Positions 33,996 to 43,130 of a stretch of DNA of 64,000 bases are shown here, piece after piece (positions within the stretch are counted from its first letter, which is position 1; each line of letters begins with the position of its first letter). A model generated the notes under the pieces. It had not been told where the DNA came from. It worked only from the letters and a program-made list of their open reading frames with translations, and ran no database searches. The stretch comes from Selenomonadaceae bacterium (lineage in GTDB: Bacteria > Bacillota > Negativicutes > Selenomonadales > Selenomonadaceae). The stretch spans positions 1-64,000 of the forward strand of contig JAFVEM010000016.1 in assembly GCA_017476005.1 (NCBI GenBank), read 5' to 3'. Made by a program: the position numbers and the translations under genes.

Positions 33996-35105
33996 TTAGA
34001 TAACGGCGCCCTTCTCCAAAATGTAGGGGTAGTTCTCCGCGCCCTTGAGCCACTTGCCCTCGGAGATGGTCACGTTCTTGTCGCAGATGCTGTTTTCGAC
34101 CACGGCGCCCTCTTTGACTTCGCTCTTTTGCATGATGATGCTGTTTTTTATCTTCGCGCCTTTGCCGATTTTGACCCCACGGAAGAGGACACTGTTTTCC
34201 ACTTCGCCCTGAATAATGCAACCGTTGGCGATGAGGGAGTTTTTCACCTTAGCGGTTTCTTTGTACTGCACCGGTACGCTGTCGTAAGCCTTGGTGTAAA
34301 TGGGACGCTGAGGATTGAGGAAGAGTTCGCCCCAGACCTCGGGCTTCAGCATATCCATGTTGGCTTGGTAGTAGGCGCCGGTGGTGGCGATATGCGCCAC
34401 ATAGCCTTGGTGTTCGTAGGCGCAGATCTTGTAATCGTTCAAGCGGCGCATGATAGCATCCACCAAGAAATCTTGTCCGCCCCGCTCGTAAGCGTGACGC
34501 ACCAAATTCACGAAAAGATGTTTCTCCATGAAGTAAATGCCCATGCAAATCTTGGTGCCGTCGTAAACCACCGATTTTTCGGCAATATCCGTTACGCGTC
34601 CGCCGTCGTCCGTCTTCAAGACCGCGTTTCTCCCGGTGGATTCTTCCTTGGCGGTGTAATAGGCCAAGGTAATTTCCGCCTCGTGTTCATGATGGAAAGC
34701 CAAGGTCTTGTTGAAATCCACATTGTAAATGAAACTGCCGCTGGTGAGGAGGACGTATTTCTGCTTGCTGTGTTCAATGAAATCGAGGTTATAATAGAAG
34801 TTTTTGAGATCGCCGCTGCGCGCCTCTTTGTCAACCTTCACTGCCGGGATATAGTACATACCGTCGCGGCGACGCGCCAAATCCCAGTCTTTTCCCGACC
34901 GAAGGTGATCCAAAATGGAGCGATCCTGATCCGGGAGCATAACCCCCACGTTCAGGATACCGGCGTTGACCATGCCGGAGAGGGTAAAGTCAATGATGCG
35001 CAAACGCCCACCGAAGGGAATAGACTCTACCGCCCGCTTTTCCGCCAGTTCGCGGATTAAGCTGCCGTCCTCGTGCAAATTGATGAGACCCATAACCGTT
35101 TTCAC
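33996..35105 (-). CDS. glgD: GlgD, glucose-1-phosphate adenylyltransferase regulatory-type subunit
   Basis: This 369-residue protein is homologous to GlgC but lacks the full catalytic GGxGxRL loop; instead it begins MGLINLHEDGSLIRELAEKR and then SIPFGGRLRIIDFTLSG. The C-terminal left-handed helix repeats (NSLIANGCIIQGEVENSVLF) are present. In Bacillota GlgD pairs with GlgC to increase activity. I start it at the GTG at 35105 after ggggtggat. It follows glgC and precedes repeat copy C. Confidence 0.92.
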   Translation of the reverse strand: MKTVMGLINLHEDGSLIRELAEKRAVESIPFGGRLRIIDFTLSGMVNAGILNVGVMLPDQDRSILDHLRSGKDWDLARRRDGMYYIPAVKVDKEARSGDLKNFYYNLDFIEHSKQKYVLLTSGSFIYNVDFNKTLAFHHEHEAEITLAYYTAKEESTGRNAVLKTDDGGRVTDIAEKSVVYDGTKICMGIYFMEKHLFVNLVRHAYERGGQDFLVDAIMRRLNDYKICAYEHQGYVAHIATTGAYYQANMDMLKPEVWGELFLNPQRPIYTKAYDSVPVQYKETAKVKNSLIANGCIIQGEVENSVLFRGVKIGKGAKIKNSIIMQKSEVKEGAVVENSICDKNVTISEGKWLKGAENYPYILEKGAVI

Positions 35106-35215
35106 TGTTATCCACCCCGCTATTTGTTCTTTTTCTACCTTCACGCACGCGTACTTGCGCCAACGTTCTCCGTATATACCGTAAGCGAGTTTTTTCCTCG
35201 CAAGTATAAACAGCG

Positions 35216-36346
35216 TTAGGCGGATACGGTTTCCTCTTCGGCTACCACGGCGATTGCTCCCATGGAGCCGGCCACCTTGGCGCCATCGCAAATATGGCAA
35301 CGATGCGCCACAATGGCGTAATCTATGCTGGCGTTATCGTCAATCATGGTGTAGGGGAAGATAACGGAGTTGGTCACCTTAGCGCCTTTACCCACGCGGA
35401 CGCCGGGGAAGATAACGCAATTCTCCACCTCGCCCAGAATCATGGCGCCTTCGCTGACCATGGATTTCTTTACCGAGCCTTCGGGGCCTACATAGTGAGG
35501 CGGCAAGGAGGGATTGGAGGAATAAATCTTCCAGTCGCCTTGGAGTTCAAAGGGCGGCTCGTCCTGCAAGAGATCCATGTTGGCCTGCCAGAGGCTTTCG
35601 ATGGTTCCCACGTCTTTCCAGTAGCCGTCGAAGGAATAGGAGAAGAGACGCGCGCCGTCGTTTAGCATTTTGGGGATAATGTCCTTGCCGAAGTCGTGGC
35701 TGGAATCTTCCAGCACGGCATCGTCTTCCAGATATTTCTTGAGGAAGCTCTTGGTGAAGATGTAAATACCCATGGAGGCAAGGTTGCTCTTGGGCTGGGG
35801 CGGTTTCTCTTCAAATTCGTGGATGCGGCCGGTGTCATCGGTGTTCATGATACCGAAACGAGGCGCCTCTTCCCAAGGAACCTCAAAGACTCCGATGGTT
35901 GCTTCGGCGTTGTTCATTTTGTGAGCCTGAAGCATCCAAGAGTAGTCCATGGTGTAAATGTGGTCGCCGGACAAAATAAGGACATACTCGGGATCGATCA
36001 TGTCGATGAAGTTCAGGTTCTGGTAGATGGCATCCGCCGTGCCGCGATACCAATCGGCGCCCTTTTCCCGAGCGTAGGGCGGCAAGATAAAGACGCCGCC
36101 GTCACGGGAATCGAGATCCCACGAGCTACCGGAGGCGAGGTAGTTGTGAAGTTCCAACGGACGGTACTGGGTGAGAACGCCCACCTTGGTGATGCCGGAG
36201 TTGGAGCAGTTGCTCAGCGGAAAGTCGATGATGCGGTACTTGCCGCCGAAGGGTACGGCGGGTTTGGCGATCTTTTTGGTAAGGGCGCCCAAACGGCTAC
36301 CCTGTCCGCCGGCCAAGATCATTCCCAAGCATTCAGTCTTTCTCAT
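35216..36346 (-). CDS. glgC: Glucose-1-phosphate adenylyltransferase
   Basis: This 376-residue enzyme makes ADP-glucose, the committed step of glycogen synthesis. The N-terminus has [20 protein letters not shown] and [43 protein letters not shown] and [19 protein letters not shown] follow. The C-terminal beta-helix is complete. It is the first gene of the minus-strand operon glgC-glgD-glgP-glgB-glgA-amylase/MalQ, with ribosome site gggggaga. Confidence 0.96.
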   Translation of the reverse strand: MRKTECLGMILAGGQGSRLGALTKKIAKPAVPFGGKYRIIDFPLSNCSNSGITKVGVLTQYRPLELHNYLASGSSWDLDSRDGGVFILPPYAREKGADWYRGTADAIYQNLNFIDMIDPEYVLILSGDHIYTMDYSWMLQAHKMNNAEATIGVFEVPWEEAPRFGIMNTDDTGRIHEFEEKPPQPKSNLASMGIYIFTKSFLKKYLEDDAVLEDSSHDFGKDIIPKMLNDGARLFSYSFDGYWKDVGTIESLWQANMDLLQDEPPFELQGDWKIYSSNPSLPPHYVGPEGSVKKSMVSEGAMILGEVENCVIFPGVRVGKGAKVTNSVIFPYTMIDDNASIDYAIVAHRCHICDGAKVAGSMGAIAVVAEEETVSA

Positions 36347-36506
36347 GAAAAATCTCCCCCCTGGATTTTTTGTGGAATTAAGTTTTTAACGCTTTGTGTC
36401 GAACTCGTTGTTGTTACTATTCTACGGCCTCGCCAAGATTCCTGCCTGCTGTGGCGAAAATTTTATTTATTCTTCGCCCTTGTCACCCCGAGGATGGGTG
36501 AGACAT

Positions 36507-36553
36507 AAAAAAAGAGCTGTCTTGCGACGCTTAGTCGTAAGCAGCTCTTTTTT
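36507..36553. terminator. Terminator after ruvC-ruvA (bidirectional)
   Basis: agagctg (36514-36520) pairs with cagctct (36542-36548) around an imperfect inner stem (tcttgcgac with gtcgtaag). Runs of A and T lie on both sides. It ends the ruvA unit and isolates the glycogen operon promoter region; no confident glgC promoter was found. Confidence 0.82.
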
Positions 36554-36559
36554 CGGGCG

Positions 36560-37150
36560 TTAGTACAGCTCCTTTAAGGCGAGCCTGATGGTGTCCTGCA
36601 AAGTGGCATTTGGGGGGGGCTGGATTTTCTTTAAGGCCGCCGTCGCCTCCGCCGTCGAATATCCTAAGGCCACAAGTGCGGCGCCTGCCTCGGCGGTAAC
36701 ATCGGCGTCCAGCGGTAAATCAATAAACTCAGCCGCTACGGCCTCTGTCTCCCCCCCAACCTTGTCCTTTAGCTCCAGTACCAAACGCTCCGCAGATTTT
36801 TTGCCGATACCCGGCAGCTTGGTTAAAAGCCCCGTCTCCTTTTGCCGAATGGCTTGCCTGAGTTTATCCACGGTAATGGCCGAAAGAATCCCCAAGGCCA
36901 CCTTTGGCCCCACTCCGGAAACGGAAATGAGGAGCTGAAACATCTCGTACTCGTCCTCGGTGCCAAAACCGTAGAGAATAATGGCGTCCTCCCTGACGCC
37001 CGTATGCACGAAGAGAGAAGCCTCTTCCCCTTGTTTCAAATTCCGGCGAGTGGTTTCCGGCACAAAGACCCGATAGCCCACGCCATTTACATCTATTAAA
37101 CCGTAGTCCGTTCGCAAGCGAAAAACTTTGCCGCGCAAATAGCCAATCAT
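36560..37150 (-). CDS. ruvA: Holliday junction branch migration protein RuvA
   Basis: This 196-residue protein binds Holliday junctions and loads RuvB. It opens MIGYLRGKVFRLRTDYGLID (OB-fold domain I), has helix-hairpin-helix motifs around ISVSGVGPKVALGIL and LTKLPGIGKKSAERLVLELK, and the flexible C-terminal domain III ending TIRLALKELY. Codons for QPPP near the C-terminus contain a run of eight C (36612-36619). It lies 16 bp downstream of ruvC; ruvB, usually next, is absent here. Confidence 0.95.
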   Translation of the reverse strand: MIGYLRGKVFRLRTDYGLIDVNGVGYRVFVPETTRRNLKQGEEASLFVHTGVREDAIILYGFGTEDEYEMFQLLISVSGVGPKVALGILSAITVDKLRQAIRQKETGLLTKLPGIGKKSAERLVLELKDKVGGETEAVAAEFIDLPLDADVTAEAGAALVALGYSTAEATAALKKIQPPPNATLQDTIRLALKELY

Positions 37151-37166
37151 CAGGCTGCCACCCTCT

Positions 37167-37661
37167 TTACAATTTATTTCGCCAAGTCAGACTGTCTAAA
37201 CAATGGACAGCGCAAATGGCCACCGCCAGCGCGTCTGCCACATCGTCGGGATGGGGCGGCTGGGGAAGGTGCAGCAGTTTTGTTACCATATAGATAACCT
37301 GCTCTTTGGTGGCGTTGCCGTAGCCGGTCACGGCCTGTTTTACCTGTAAAGGGGTTCTTTCCACCAGCTCCAAATTATTTTTGGCCGCCGCCAAGAGTAC
37401 AATGCCTCGCGCCTGTCCCACCGGGATAGCGGTGGTGACGTTGCGATTAAAAAACAGTTGCTCCACCCCCATGACCTCCGGGTGGTATTTTTTTATGATA
37501 CTGTCCAGTTCATCGTATATTTTCAGCAAGCGGTCTTGCATTCTGGCCTTGGGGCTGGTGGTAATAGCGCCGTATTCCCGAGGCACCAAGCGACTCCCCA
37601 CCGCTTCCACCAAGCCATAACCGCATATAGCCGTTCCCGGATCTATTCCCAGCGCTAACAT
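37167..37661 (-). CDS. ruvC: Crossover junction endodeoxyribonuclease RuvC
   Basis: This 164-residue resolvase cuts Holliday junctions. The RNase H fold starts LALGIDPGTAICGYGLVE with the first catalytic Asp. GVEQLFFNRNVTTAIPVGQA has the conserved Glu and the wedge Phe, and HPDDVADALAVAICA the last acidic pair. It starts at ATG 37661 after aaaggagc. It follows a small zinc-ribbon membrane protein gene after 10 bp and precedes ruvA. Confidence 0.95.
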   Translation of the reverse strand: MLALGIDPGTAICGYGLVEAVGSRLVPREYGAITTSPKARMQDRLLKIYDELDSIIKKYHPEVMGVEQLFFNRNVTTAIPVGQARGIVLLAAAKNNLELVERTPLQVKQAVTGYGNATKEQVIYMVTKLLHLPQPPHPDDVADALAVAICAVHCLDSLTWRNKL

Positions 37662-37671
37662 TTATGCTCCT

Positions 37672-37962
37672 TTATTTTAGCTTGCTGGAAAAAAGATACA
37701 CGAGTACGGTCAGCACGATCCCCAAAAGTCCCCATAGGGGGCCTCGCTCCACAAAAGCGTAAACGGTGCCGGCGAGGCACAATACCACTGCGAGCAGGGT
37801 CTGTTTGGCGTTTTCCTTGCGAAAAGCAAAGGTTTTATAATCAACTCCCGTGGCCTTTTCAAAACAAGCCGGACAGATAATTTTTTTCTCTCCTTGTTCG
37901 GTCTTATGCACTAAAGCCTCCTGTTCGGACAGTTCACGTCCGCACATGGAACATATCAGCAC
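37672..37962 (-). CDS. Small zinc-ribbon membrane protein, unknown
   Basis: This 96-residue protein begins with a zinc-ribbon-like domain having two pairs of cysteines, CSMCGRELS (residues 4-12) and IICPACFEKA (about residues 28-37). Two hydrophobic segments follow near residues 55-70 and 75-92, with a short basic end. The start is GTG at 37962 behind gaaggaggt. It is the first gene of the ruvC-ruvA unit. I do not recognise a named family. Confidence 0.68.
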   Translation of the reverse strand: MLICSMCGRELSEQEALVHKTEQGEKKIICPACFEKATGVDYKTFAFRKENAKQTLLAVVLCLAGTVYAFVERGPLWGLLGIVLTVLVYLFSSKLK

Positions 37963-37981
37963 GAAATGACCTCCTTCTTTC

Positions 37982-38010
37982 TTGTACCCATAGGGCTACC
38001 GTGTTATAAT
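37982..38010 (+). promoter_or_regulatory. Promoter of trkA
   Basis: TTGTAC (37982-37987), a 17-bp spacer and an extended -10, TGtTATAAT (38002-38010), lie about 130 bp upstream of trkA. Repeat copy D is inside the resulting leader. Confidence 0.7.
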
Positions 38011-38030
38011 TACAGTAAACGAATTTTAGT

Positions 38031-38122
38031 TTGGGGTTTTACACACCCCCCTGCACCCTTTCATTAAGGGGTCAAGGGGAAATTATTTCCCCTTGTGGGG
38101 TATGGGGCAAAGCCCCATTATT
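38031..38122 (+). repeat. GC-rich multi-hairpin repeat, copy D (in the trkA leader)
   Basis: This diverged copy has ggggaaattatttcccc and tggggcaaagcccca hairpins and the flank cccccctgcaccctttcatt, as in copy C. It would be transcribed as part of the trkA leader and ends 20 bp before the start codon. Confidence 0.65.
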
Positions 38123-38142
38123 TATGTACACGAGGTGGAAAG

Positions 38143-39480
38143 ATGCGTATTGTCATAGTGGGGGCGGGGAAACTGGGGTACAGCATCGCCGATTTGCTTT
38201 CCCAAGAACAATTTGATGTGGTGCTGGTGGATCACGACGAGGAGCAACTAAACGCCGCCAAAAATTCGCTGGACGTCATGACCATCGCCGCCAACGGCGC
38301 CAGCCCCATTACCATGAACGACCCCGACGTGAAGGGAGCCGACATTCTCATCGCCGTTACCGCCAGTGACGAAGTGAACATGGTGGCCTGCATCTTAGCC
38401 AAAAAGCACGACATCAAACACACCGTGGCGCGTATTCGGGATATGCAGTTTTTGTCGGAGGCCAAGGATTATCTCAAGCAGAACTTCGATATTGACCTCA
38501 TGCTAAACCCGGAGCTTATCACCGCCCGGGAGATTGAACGCATCCTCATGACCCCGGCGGCGCTGAACGTGGAAGATTTCGCCCACGGTAAGGTGCGGCT
38601 CTTTGAGACCAAGGTACGCCGCAAATCAAAATTCATCGGTATTCCCTTCAAAAAACTGAACTTACCCCAAGGGGTGCTGGCCGGCATGATCTTTCGCGAC
38701 CATCGCATGATTATCCCCCACGGGGACGACGTTCTCATGACTCACGATAACGCCTACTTCATCGGCATGCCTTCGGAGATTGAGAAATTCAGCAAAAATT
38801 TTGTGCCGCGAGACACCAAAAAGCCGGAACGGGTTATCATCATCGGCGCCGGACGTACCGGCCGCGCGCTGGCGAGAATCCTCGACGGGCAAGACGTTCG
38901 GGTGAAGGTCATCGAGCAGGACGAGGAACGGTGCTTGCAAGTGGGAGAAATTCTCACTCAAGGGCTTGCCCTCCACGGCGACGGTACCGATATTGACCTC
39001 CTGTTGGAAGAGGGGGTGGCCTCAGCTGATGTGGTGGTTTGCCTCACGGAAGACGATAAACTGAATTTGATGTTGGCGCTCATCGCCAAACACTTAAAAG
39101 CAAAAAAAACCGTCGTCCGGGTAACGCGTACCGAATATGTGGAACTCATGGAAAAAGTGGGCGTCGATATAGTGGTCTCGGCGCGACTCCTGTCTGCCAG
39201 CGAGGTGCTGGCCTTCGCACGGCGCGGCGGCGTGGTGTCCGTAGCTTTGCTGGAGGGCGCCAAAGCCGAGGCGGTGGAGGTCATAGTACAACCCGGAGCG
39301 GCGGTGGTAGGCAAAAAACTCATGGAGGCCGAACTACCGAAAGAGTGTTTGGTGTGCGCCTACGTTCGGGACGAAGTGGCCTACATTCCCAACGGTTTCA
39401 CCGAACTCCAACCGGGGGATCGCGCCATTCTCTTCATTCAGACCAAGTACGCCCAAAAAGTCATGGCCTATTTTAAATGA
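38143..39480 (+). CDS. trkA: Trk potassium uptake regulatory protein TrkA
   Basis: This 445-residue cytosolic protein has two RCK modules, each with a Rossmann NAD-binding start: IVIVGAGKLGYSIADLL (residues 3-19) and VIIIGAGRTGRALARIL (about residues 230-246). Each is followed by a TrkA_C-type domain. TrkA gates Trk/Ktr potassium channels in response to nucleotides. I start it at the ATG at 38143 after gaggtgga, because the upstream frame runs into a repeat. No trkH is adjacent. It precedes a small unknown gene by 14 bp. Confidence 0.93.
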   Translation: MRIVIVGAGKLGYSIADLLSQEQFDVVLVDHDEEQLNAAKNSLDVMTIAANGASPITMNDPDVKGADILIAVTASDEVNMVACILAKKHDIKHTVARIRDMQFLSEAKDYLKQNFDIDLMLNPELITAREIERILMTPAALNVEDFAHGKVRLFETKVRRKSKFIGIPFKKLNLPQGVLAGMIFRDHRMIIPHGDDVLMTHDNAYFIGMPSEIEKFSKNFVPRDTKKPERVIIIGAGRTGRALARILDGQDVRVKVIEQDEERCLQVGEILTQGLALHGDGTDIDLLLEEGVASADVVVCLTEDDKLNLMLALIAKHLKAKKTVVRVTRTEYVELMEKVGVDIVVSARLLSASEVLAFARRGGVVSVALLEGAKAEAVEVIVQPGAAVVGKKLMEAELPKECLVCAYVRDEVAYIPNGFTELQPGDRAILFIQTKYAQKVMAYFK

Positions 39481-39494
39481 AAGGAGTGCCGACC

Positions 39495-39755
39495 ATGAAA
39501 ATTCACGGGGCAGTGATTATCGAGCAAGGGGTCACCTTTGCCATCATCGCGGTAAAACAGTCGGTGACCAGATATACCACCCGTTTGGTACAAACTAGGC
39601 AAGAACTATCCTATTTTTTTCCCAACATGCCCATTATCCTCATGTCCCAAGATAACTCCGGCACTCCTCACTATTACGGCCGCAAGGACATCGTGGATTT
39701 TTTGAAGACCATCAGGCTGGAGCAAATTCCTTGGAAGGTTTATACCATTTATTAG
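39495..39755 (+). CDS. Small protein of 86 residues downstream of trkA, unknown
   Basis: This protein starts MKIHGAVIIEQGVTFAIIAV and ends WKVYTIY. It looks like a small alpha/beta domain; FFPNMPIILMSQDNSGTPHY and GRKDIVDFLK are notable. A good ribosome site, aaaggag, overlaps the trkA stop and points to the ATG at 39495 rather than the one at 39477. It is probably co-transcribed with trkA. I do not recognise a family. Confidence 0.65.
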   Translation: MKIHGAVIIEQGVTFAIIAVKQSVTRYTTRLVQTRQELSYFFPNMPIILMSQDNSGTPHYYGRKDIVDFLKTIRLEQIPWKVYTIY

Positions 39756-39773
39756 GTGGAGCGAGGGGCGTAC

Positions 39774-40658
39774 TCACTTTACTACCTGCGTCCCGATACC
39801 GGCAGAAGTGAAAATTTCCAAGATGATGGAGTGGGGGAGCCGGCCATCGATGATGTGGGTCTTATTGGCGCCGGCTTCCAAGGCTCTGAGACAGGCTTCG
39901 ACCTTGGGGATCATGCCGCCGGCGATAACGCCGTCTTTTATATAGGACTTGGCCTCGTCGGCCTTCAGGGTGGAAATGAAACTGGCTTTGTCGTTGAAGT
40001 CCTTGTAAATGCCTTCGATGTCGGTGAGGAGCAAAAGTTTTTCAGCTTTTAGAGCGCCGGCGATTTCGGCGGCCACATAGTCGGCGTTGATGTTGTAGCT
40101 CTCCCCGTCTTCGCCCACGCCGATAGGGGCTATCACCGGCACATAATTATGGGCGATGAGGTCTTGGAGCAGGGTTATATCCACCTGCGTGACTTTGCCG
40201 ACGTAGCCGATGTCAACCTTCTTTTTGTCCCCTTCTTCATAAACCGTGGCCAACTTTTTCTGCGCCGTAATGAGTCCCGCGTCTTTGCCGCTGAGTCCCA
40301 CGGCGCGAACGCCGCTTTGATTCAGCTTGGTAACGATTTCGGAGTTAATCTTGCCGTCCAAGACCATCTCGGCGATCTCCACCGTTTCCTCATCCGTAAC
40401 CCTCAGCCCACTGACGAAGGAGGATTCCTTGCCCACTTTCTTTAAAAATCCCGTTATCTCCGGGCCGCCGCCATGAACAATCACCGGGTGGATGCCCACA
40501 TATTTCATGAGCGCCACGTCCTGCATGACTTTCGCCTTGAGGTCGTCGTTTATCATGGCGTTGCCGCCGTATTTTATCACCACGGTGCGCCCGTAAAAAT
40601 CCTGAATATAGGGCAGGGCTTCCACCAAAACCGTGGCTTTATCCTGCGGTGAAAACAA
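39774..40658 (-). CDS. argB: Acetylglutamate kinase
   Basis: This 294-residue amino acid kinase phosphorylates N-acetylglutamate, the second step of arginine synthesis. It has TVVIKYGGNAMINDD, VIVHGGGPEITGFLKKVG, GLRVTDEETVEI and NINADYVAAEIAGAL. An N-terminal extension of about 20 residues (SPQDKATVLVEALPYIQDF) is typical of arginine-inhibited, hexameric forms. The start is a TTG at 40658 after cggagg. It is the third gene of argC-argJ-argB on this strand. Confidence 0.95.
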   Translation of the reverse strand: MFSPQDKATVLVEALPYIQDFYGRTVVIKYGGNAMINDDLKAKVMQDVALMKYVGIHPVIVHGGGPEITGFLKKVGKESSFVSGLRVTDEETVEIAEMVLDGKINSEIVTKLNQSGVRAVGLSGKDAGLITAQKKLATVYEEGDKKKVDIGYVGKVTQVDITLLQDLIAHNYVPVIAPIGVGEDGESYNINADYVAAEIAGALKAEKLLLLTDIEGIYKDFNDKASFISTLKADEAKSYIKDGVIAGGMIPKVEACLRALEAGANKTHIIDGRLPHSIILEIFTSAGIGTQVVK

Positions 40659-40693
40659 ATCTTTGGCCTCCGTTTTTTCTTTTTTCTTTTTTT

Positions 40694-40732
40694 TGCAGGG
40701 GAAATAATTTCCCCTGCACCCCTTAATAGACT
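40694..40732. repeat. GC-rich hairpin repeat, copy E (between argJ and argB)
   Basis: tgcaggggaaataatttcccctgca is a perfect hairpin, followed by ccccttaat as in copies C and D. It is a single-hairpin fragment of the repeat family within the arg operon. Confidence 0.65.
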
Positions 40733-40739
40733 TATATAC

Positions 40740-41951
40740 TTAGGTATGGTATTCCCCGTTAATCTTCACATACTCGTAGGAGAAGTCGCAACTCCACACC
40801 GTAGCCTCCGCCTCGCCTTCGCCCATGTCGATGTCGATTAGGATGTCGTGGTCGGCCATGACTTTTTTGAGGGCTTCTCCGTCGTATGCTGCCCCTACGC
40901 CGCGCCAGTAAACGGGAATGTCCCCGAATTTCACCACCGTCTTATTGGGATCCATAGGCACACCGGCGTAACCTACGGCGCAAATAACCCGTCCCCAGTT
41001 GGGATCTTCCCCGAAGAAAGCGGTTTTCACCAAGGGAGATTTGGCCACGCTCATGGCGATGGTCTTAGCGTCGGTGAAAGATTTAGTCCCCGTGACATGA
41101 ATGGTAAGGAACTTCGTAGCCCCTTCGCCGTCGGCGGCAATACGCTGCGCCATGCCTTGACAGAGAGCAAGGAGGGTGTCGTAAAATTTTTGGTAGTCCT
41201 CCCCCTTGGCGGTAATGCGAGGATTTTCCGCCGCCCCGTTGGCGAGGATCACGGCCATATCGTTGGTACTCATGTCCCCGTCGATGGAAATCATGTTGAA
41301 GGATACTTCCACGACCTCCGACAATGCCTCTTGCAATAATTTAGCGTCAATGGCGGCATCGGTGGTTATAAAGCAGAGCATGGTGGCCATGTTGGGCTGA
41401 ATCATGCCGGAGCCTTTGGCGATAACCCCAAAGCGCACCTGCTTGCCGCCGATTTCCACTTCGGTGGCGCCGGCTTTAGAATAGGTATCGGTGGTGACAA
41501 TGGCGTTGCCGGCGTTGACGCTACCATCTTCCGACAGTTCTTTTACCGCTTGCTTGATACCGGCTTCCATTTTATCCATGGGGAGATTCACGCCGATAAT
41601 CCCGGTGGAGGCCACAATCACATCATCGGCCCTACACCCAAGTTCCGCCGCCGTGATAGCGGCCATCTGTCTGGCGCTCTTCATACCTTCTTCGCCGGTG
41701 CAAGCGTTGGCGCAACCGGCGTTGGCGGTAATGGCGTGCGCCGTCCCGGTAGCAACAGTTTCCTTCGACACAAAAACCGGCGCCGCCGCCACGGCGTTTT
41801 GCGTGAAAGTCCCGGCCACCGCCGCTTCTCTCTCCGTATAAATCACGGCCAAATCCAAGTTGCCGCTTTTCTTAATCCCGGCTCTCACTCCGGCGGCTTT
41901 AAAACCTTTAGGATAGGTTACGCCCCTTTGGGCATTTTTTTCGCTAAACAT
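40740..41951 (-). CDS. argJ: Bifunctional ornithine acetyltransferase/N-acetylglutamate synthase
   Basis: This 403-residue enzyme recycles acetyl groups from acetylornithine to glutamate. It self-cleaves at the conserved Ala-Thr in GMIQPNMATMLCF, giving alpha and beta chains. Other motifs are TANAGCANACTG and EDPNWGRVICAVGYAG. I start it at the ATG at 41951 after aggaag; a longer frame to 41981 is not supported. It lies between argC and argB, separated from each by repeats. Confidence 0.95.
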   Translation of the reverse strand: MFSEKNAQRGVTYPKGFKAAGVRAGIKKSGNLDLAVIYTEREAAVAGTFTQNAVAAAPVFVSKETVATGTAHAITANAGCANACTGEEGMKSARQMAAITAAELGCRADDVIVASTGIIGVNLPMDKMEAGIKQAVKELSEDGSVNAGNAIVTTDTYSKAGATEVEIGGKQVRFGVIAKGSGMIQPNMATMLCFITTDAAIDAKLLQEALSEVVEVSFNMISIDGDMSTNDMAVILANGAAENPRITAKGEDYQKFYDTLLALCQGMAQRIAADGEGATKFLTIHVTGTKSFTDAKTIAMSVAKSPLVKTAFFGEDPNWGRVICAVGYAGVPMDPNKTVVKFGDIPVYWRGVGAAYDGEALKKVMADHDILIDIDMGEGEAEATVWSCDFSYEYVKINGEYHT

Positions 41952-41963
41952 ATTCTTCCTTTC

Positions 41964-42062
41964 CTTGAGGCTCTGCCTCAAACTTCTTCAATCTAAAATC
42001 AACCGGGTTTCCAAAGGGCTAGCCCTTTGGTAGGAGGTGTCGGAGGGCAAAGCCCTCTGACA
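41964..42062. repeat. GC-rich multi-hairpin repeat, copy F (between argC and argJ)
   Basis: Hairpins gaggc-tct-gcctc, ccaaaggg-cta-gccctttgg and cagagggc-ttt-gccctctg type (42039-42060) are strung over 100 bp. The last, gagggcaaagccctc, matches the second hairpin of copy C. Confidence 0.6.
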
Positions 42063-42073
42063 AAACAAGAAAA

Positions 42074-43108
42074 TTAAGGATACATAGGCACAAAATCCAA
42101 GCCCGTCTTTTCGTCGAACCCACAAGCGATGTTAAAATTCTGTATGGCCTGACCGGCGGCGCCTTTCACCAAGTTGTCAATGGCGGAGAGGACGATAACT
42201 CTGTGGGTGCGGTCGTCAATGTGCCAAGCTAAGTCGGTGAAGTTGGAGCCGCGAACTTCTTTCGTCGAGGGGTAGCCGCCCTCGCCTAACAAGCGAATGA
42301 AATATTCGTTGTCATACAGGGAGTGAAAAGCCGCCCCCACCTCCTCGGCGGTAACACCCTCTCGCAGGTGGGCGTAAGACGTGGCAAGAATCCCACGGGA
42401 CATGGGGACAAGATGGGGCGTGAAGTTTAAGACGGTCGTCTCGCCCGATAAATCCGTCAAGGCTTGTTCAATTTCCGGAGTGTGACGATGATGCGCTACG
42501 TTGTAGGCTTTGAAATTATCGTAGAGTTCCGGGAAGTGATTTCCCTGCTTGGGGGAACGACCGGCTCCCGACACGCCGGATTTGGCGTCGATAACAATGC
42601 TCTGCATATCGACGAGTTTTTCTTTGGCAAGAGGCGCCAAGGCCAAAATACTCGCCGTGGTGAAGCAACCGGCATTGCCGATGATTTTCGCGCGGCGAAT
42701 GTCTTCGCGGTACAGTTCGGCAAGGCCGTAAACCCGTTCGGCTTCTTTGTGGGTGTGGGGGACATGATACCAAGCCTCATAAACGGCGGTATCTTTAAAG
42801 CGGTAATCCGCCCCCAAGTCAATAATTCGCACGGGAAGATGCGCCAACCCTTTGCCCACTTCCATGGCGTGACCGTGGGGCAAAGCGATAAACACAAAAT
42901 CGCTGTCCGCGCCGATTTTTTCCATGTCCTGCATACTTTCGAGGGTCAGGTCGCACAGCCCTCGCAAATTGGGATAGAGGGAGGCGATTTTCTCCCCTTT
43001 GTGGCTTTCCGAAGTAATATGAACGAGCTTCGCCTCCGGGTGGCCGTAAAGGAGCCGCAGGAGTTCCGCCCCGGCATAACCCGTAGCGCCGATTACGCTG
43101 ATTTTCAT
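42074..43108 (-). CDS. argC: N-acetyl-gamma-glutamyl-phosphate reductase
   Basis: This 344-residue enzyme reduces acetylglutamyl phosphate with NADPH. It begins ISVIGATGYAGAELLRLLYG, and has the catalytic Cys in IIGNAGCFTTASILAL and the His-containing YNVAHHRHTPEIEQAL. It is the first gene of the minus-strand argC-argJ-argB group. No arginine T-box or ARG box was recognised in the short upstream gap, and the gene may be read from the upstream CPCC gene. argD is not next to argB in this window. Confidence 0.95.
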   Translation of the reverse strand: MKISVIGATGYAGAELLRLLYGHPEAKLVHITSESHKGEKIASLYPNLRGLCDLTLESMQDMEKIGADSDFVFIALPHGHAMEVGKGLAHLPVRIIDLGADYRFKDTAVYEAWYHVPHTHKEAERVYGLAELYREDIRRAKIIGNAGCFTTASILALAPLAKEKLVDMQSIVIDAKSGVSGAGRSPKQGNHFPELYDNFKAYNVAHHRHTPEIEQALTDLSGETTVLNFTPHLVPMSRGILATSYAHLREGVTAEEVGAAFHSLYDNEYFIRLLGEGGYPSTKEVRGSNFTDLAWHIDDRTHRVIVLSAIDNLVKGAAGQAIQNFNIACGFDEKTGLDFVPMYP

Positions 43109-43130
43109 TTTGTTACCTTCTTCATCATTT

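Noticed and set aside
43109-43130. Arginine T-box or ARG box upstream of argC
   Set aside because: The gap is only 22 bp, too short for a T-box, and no ARG-box palindrome is visible.
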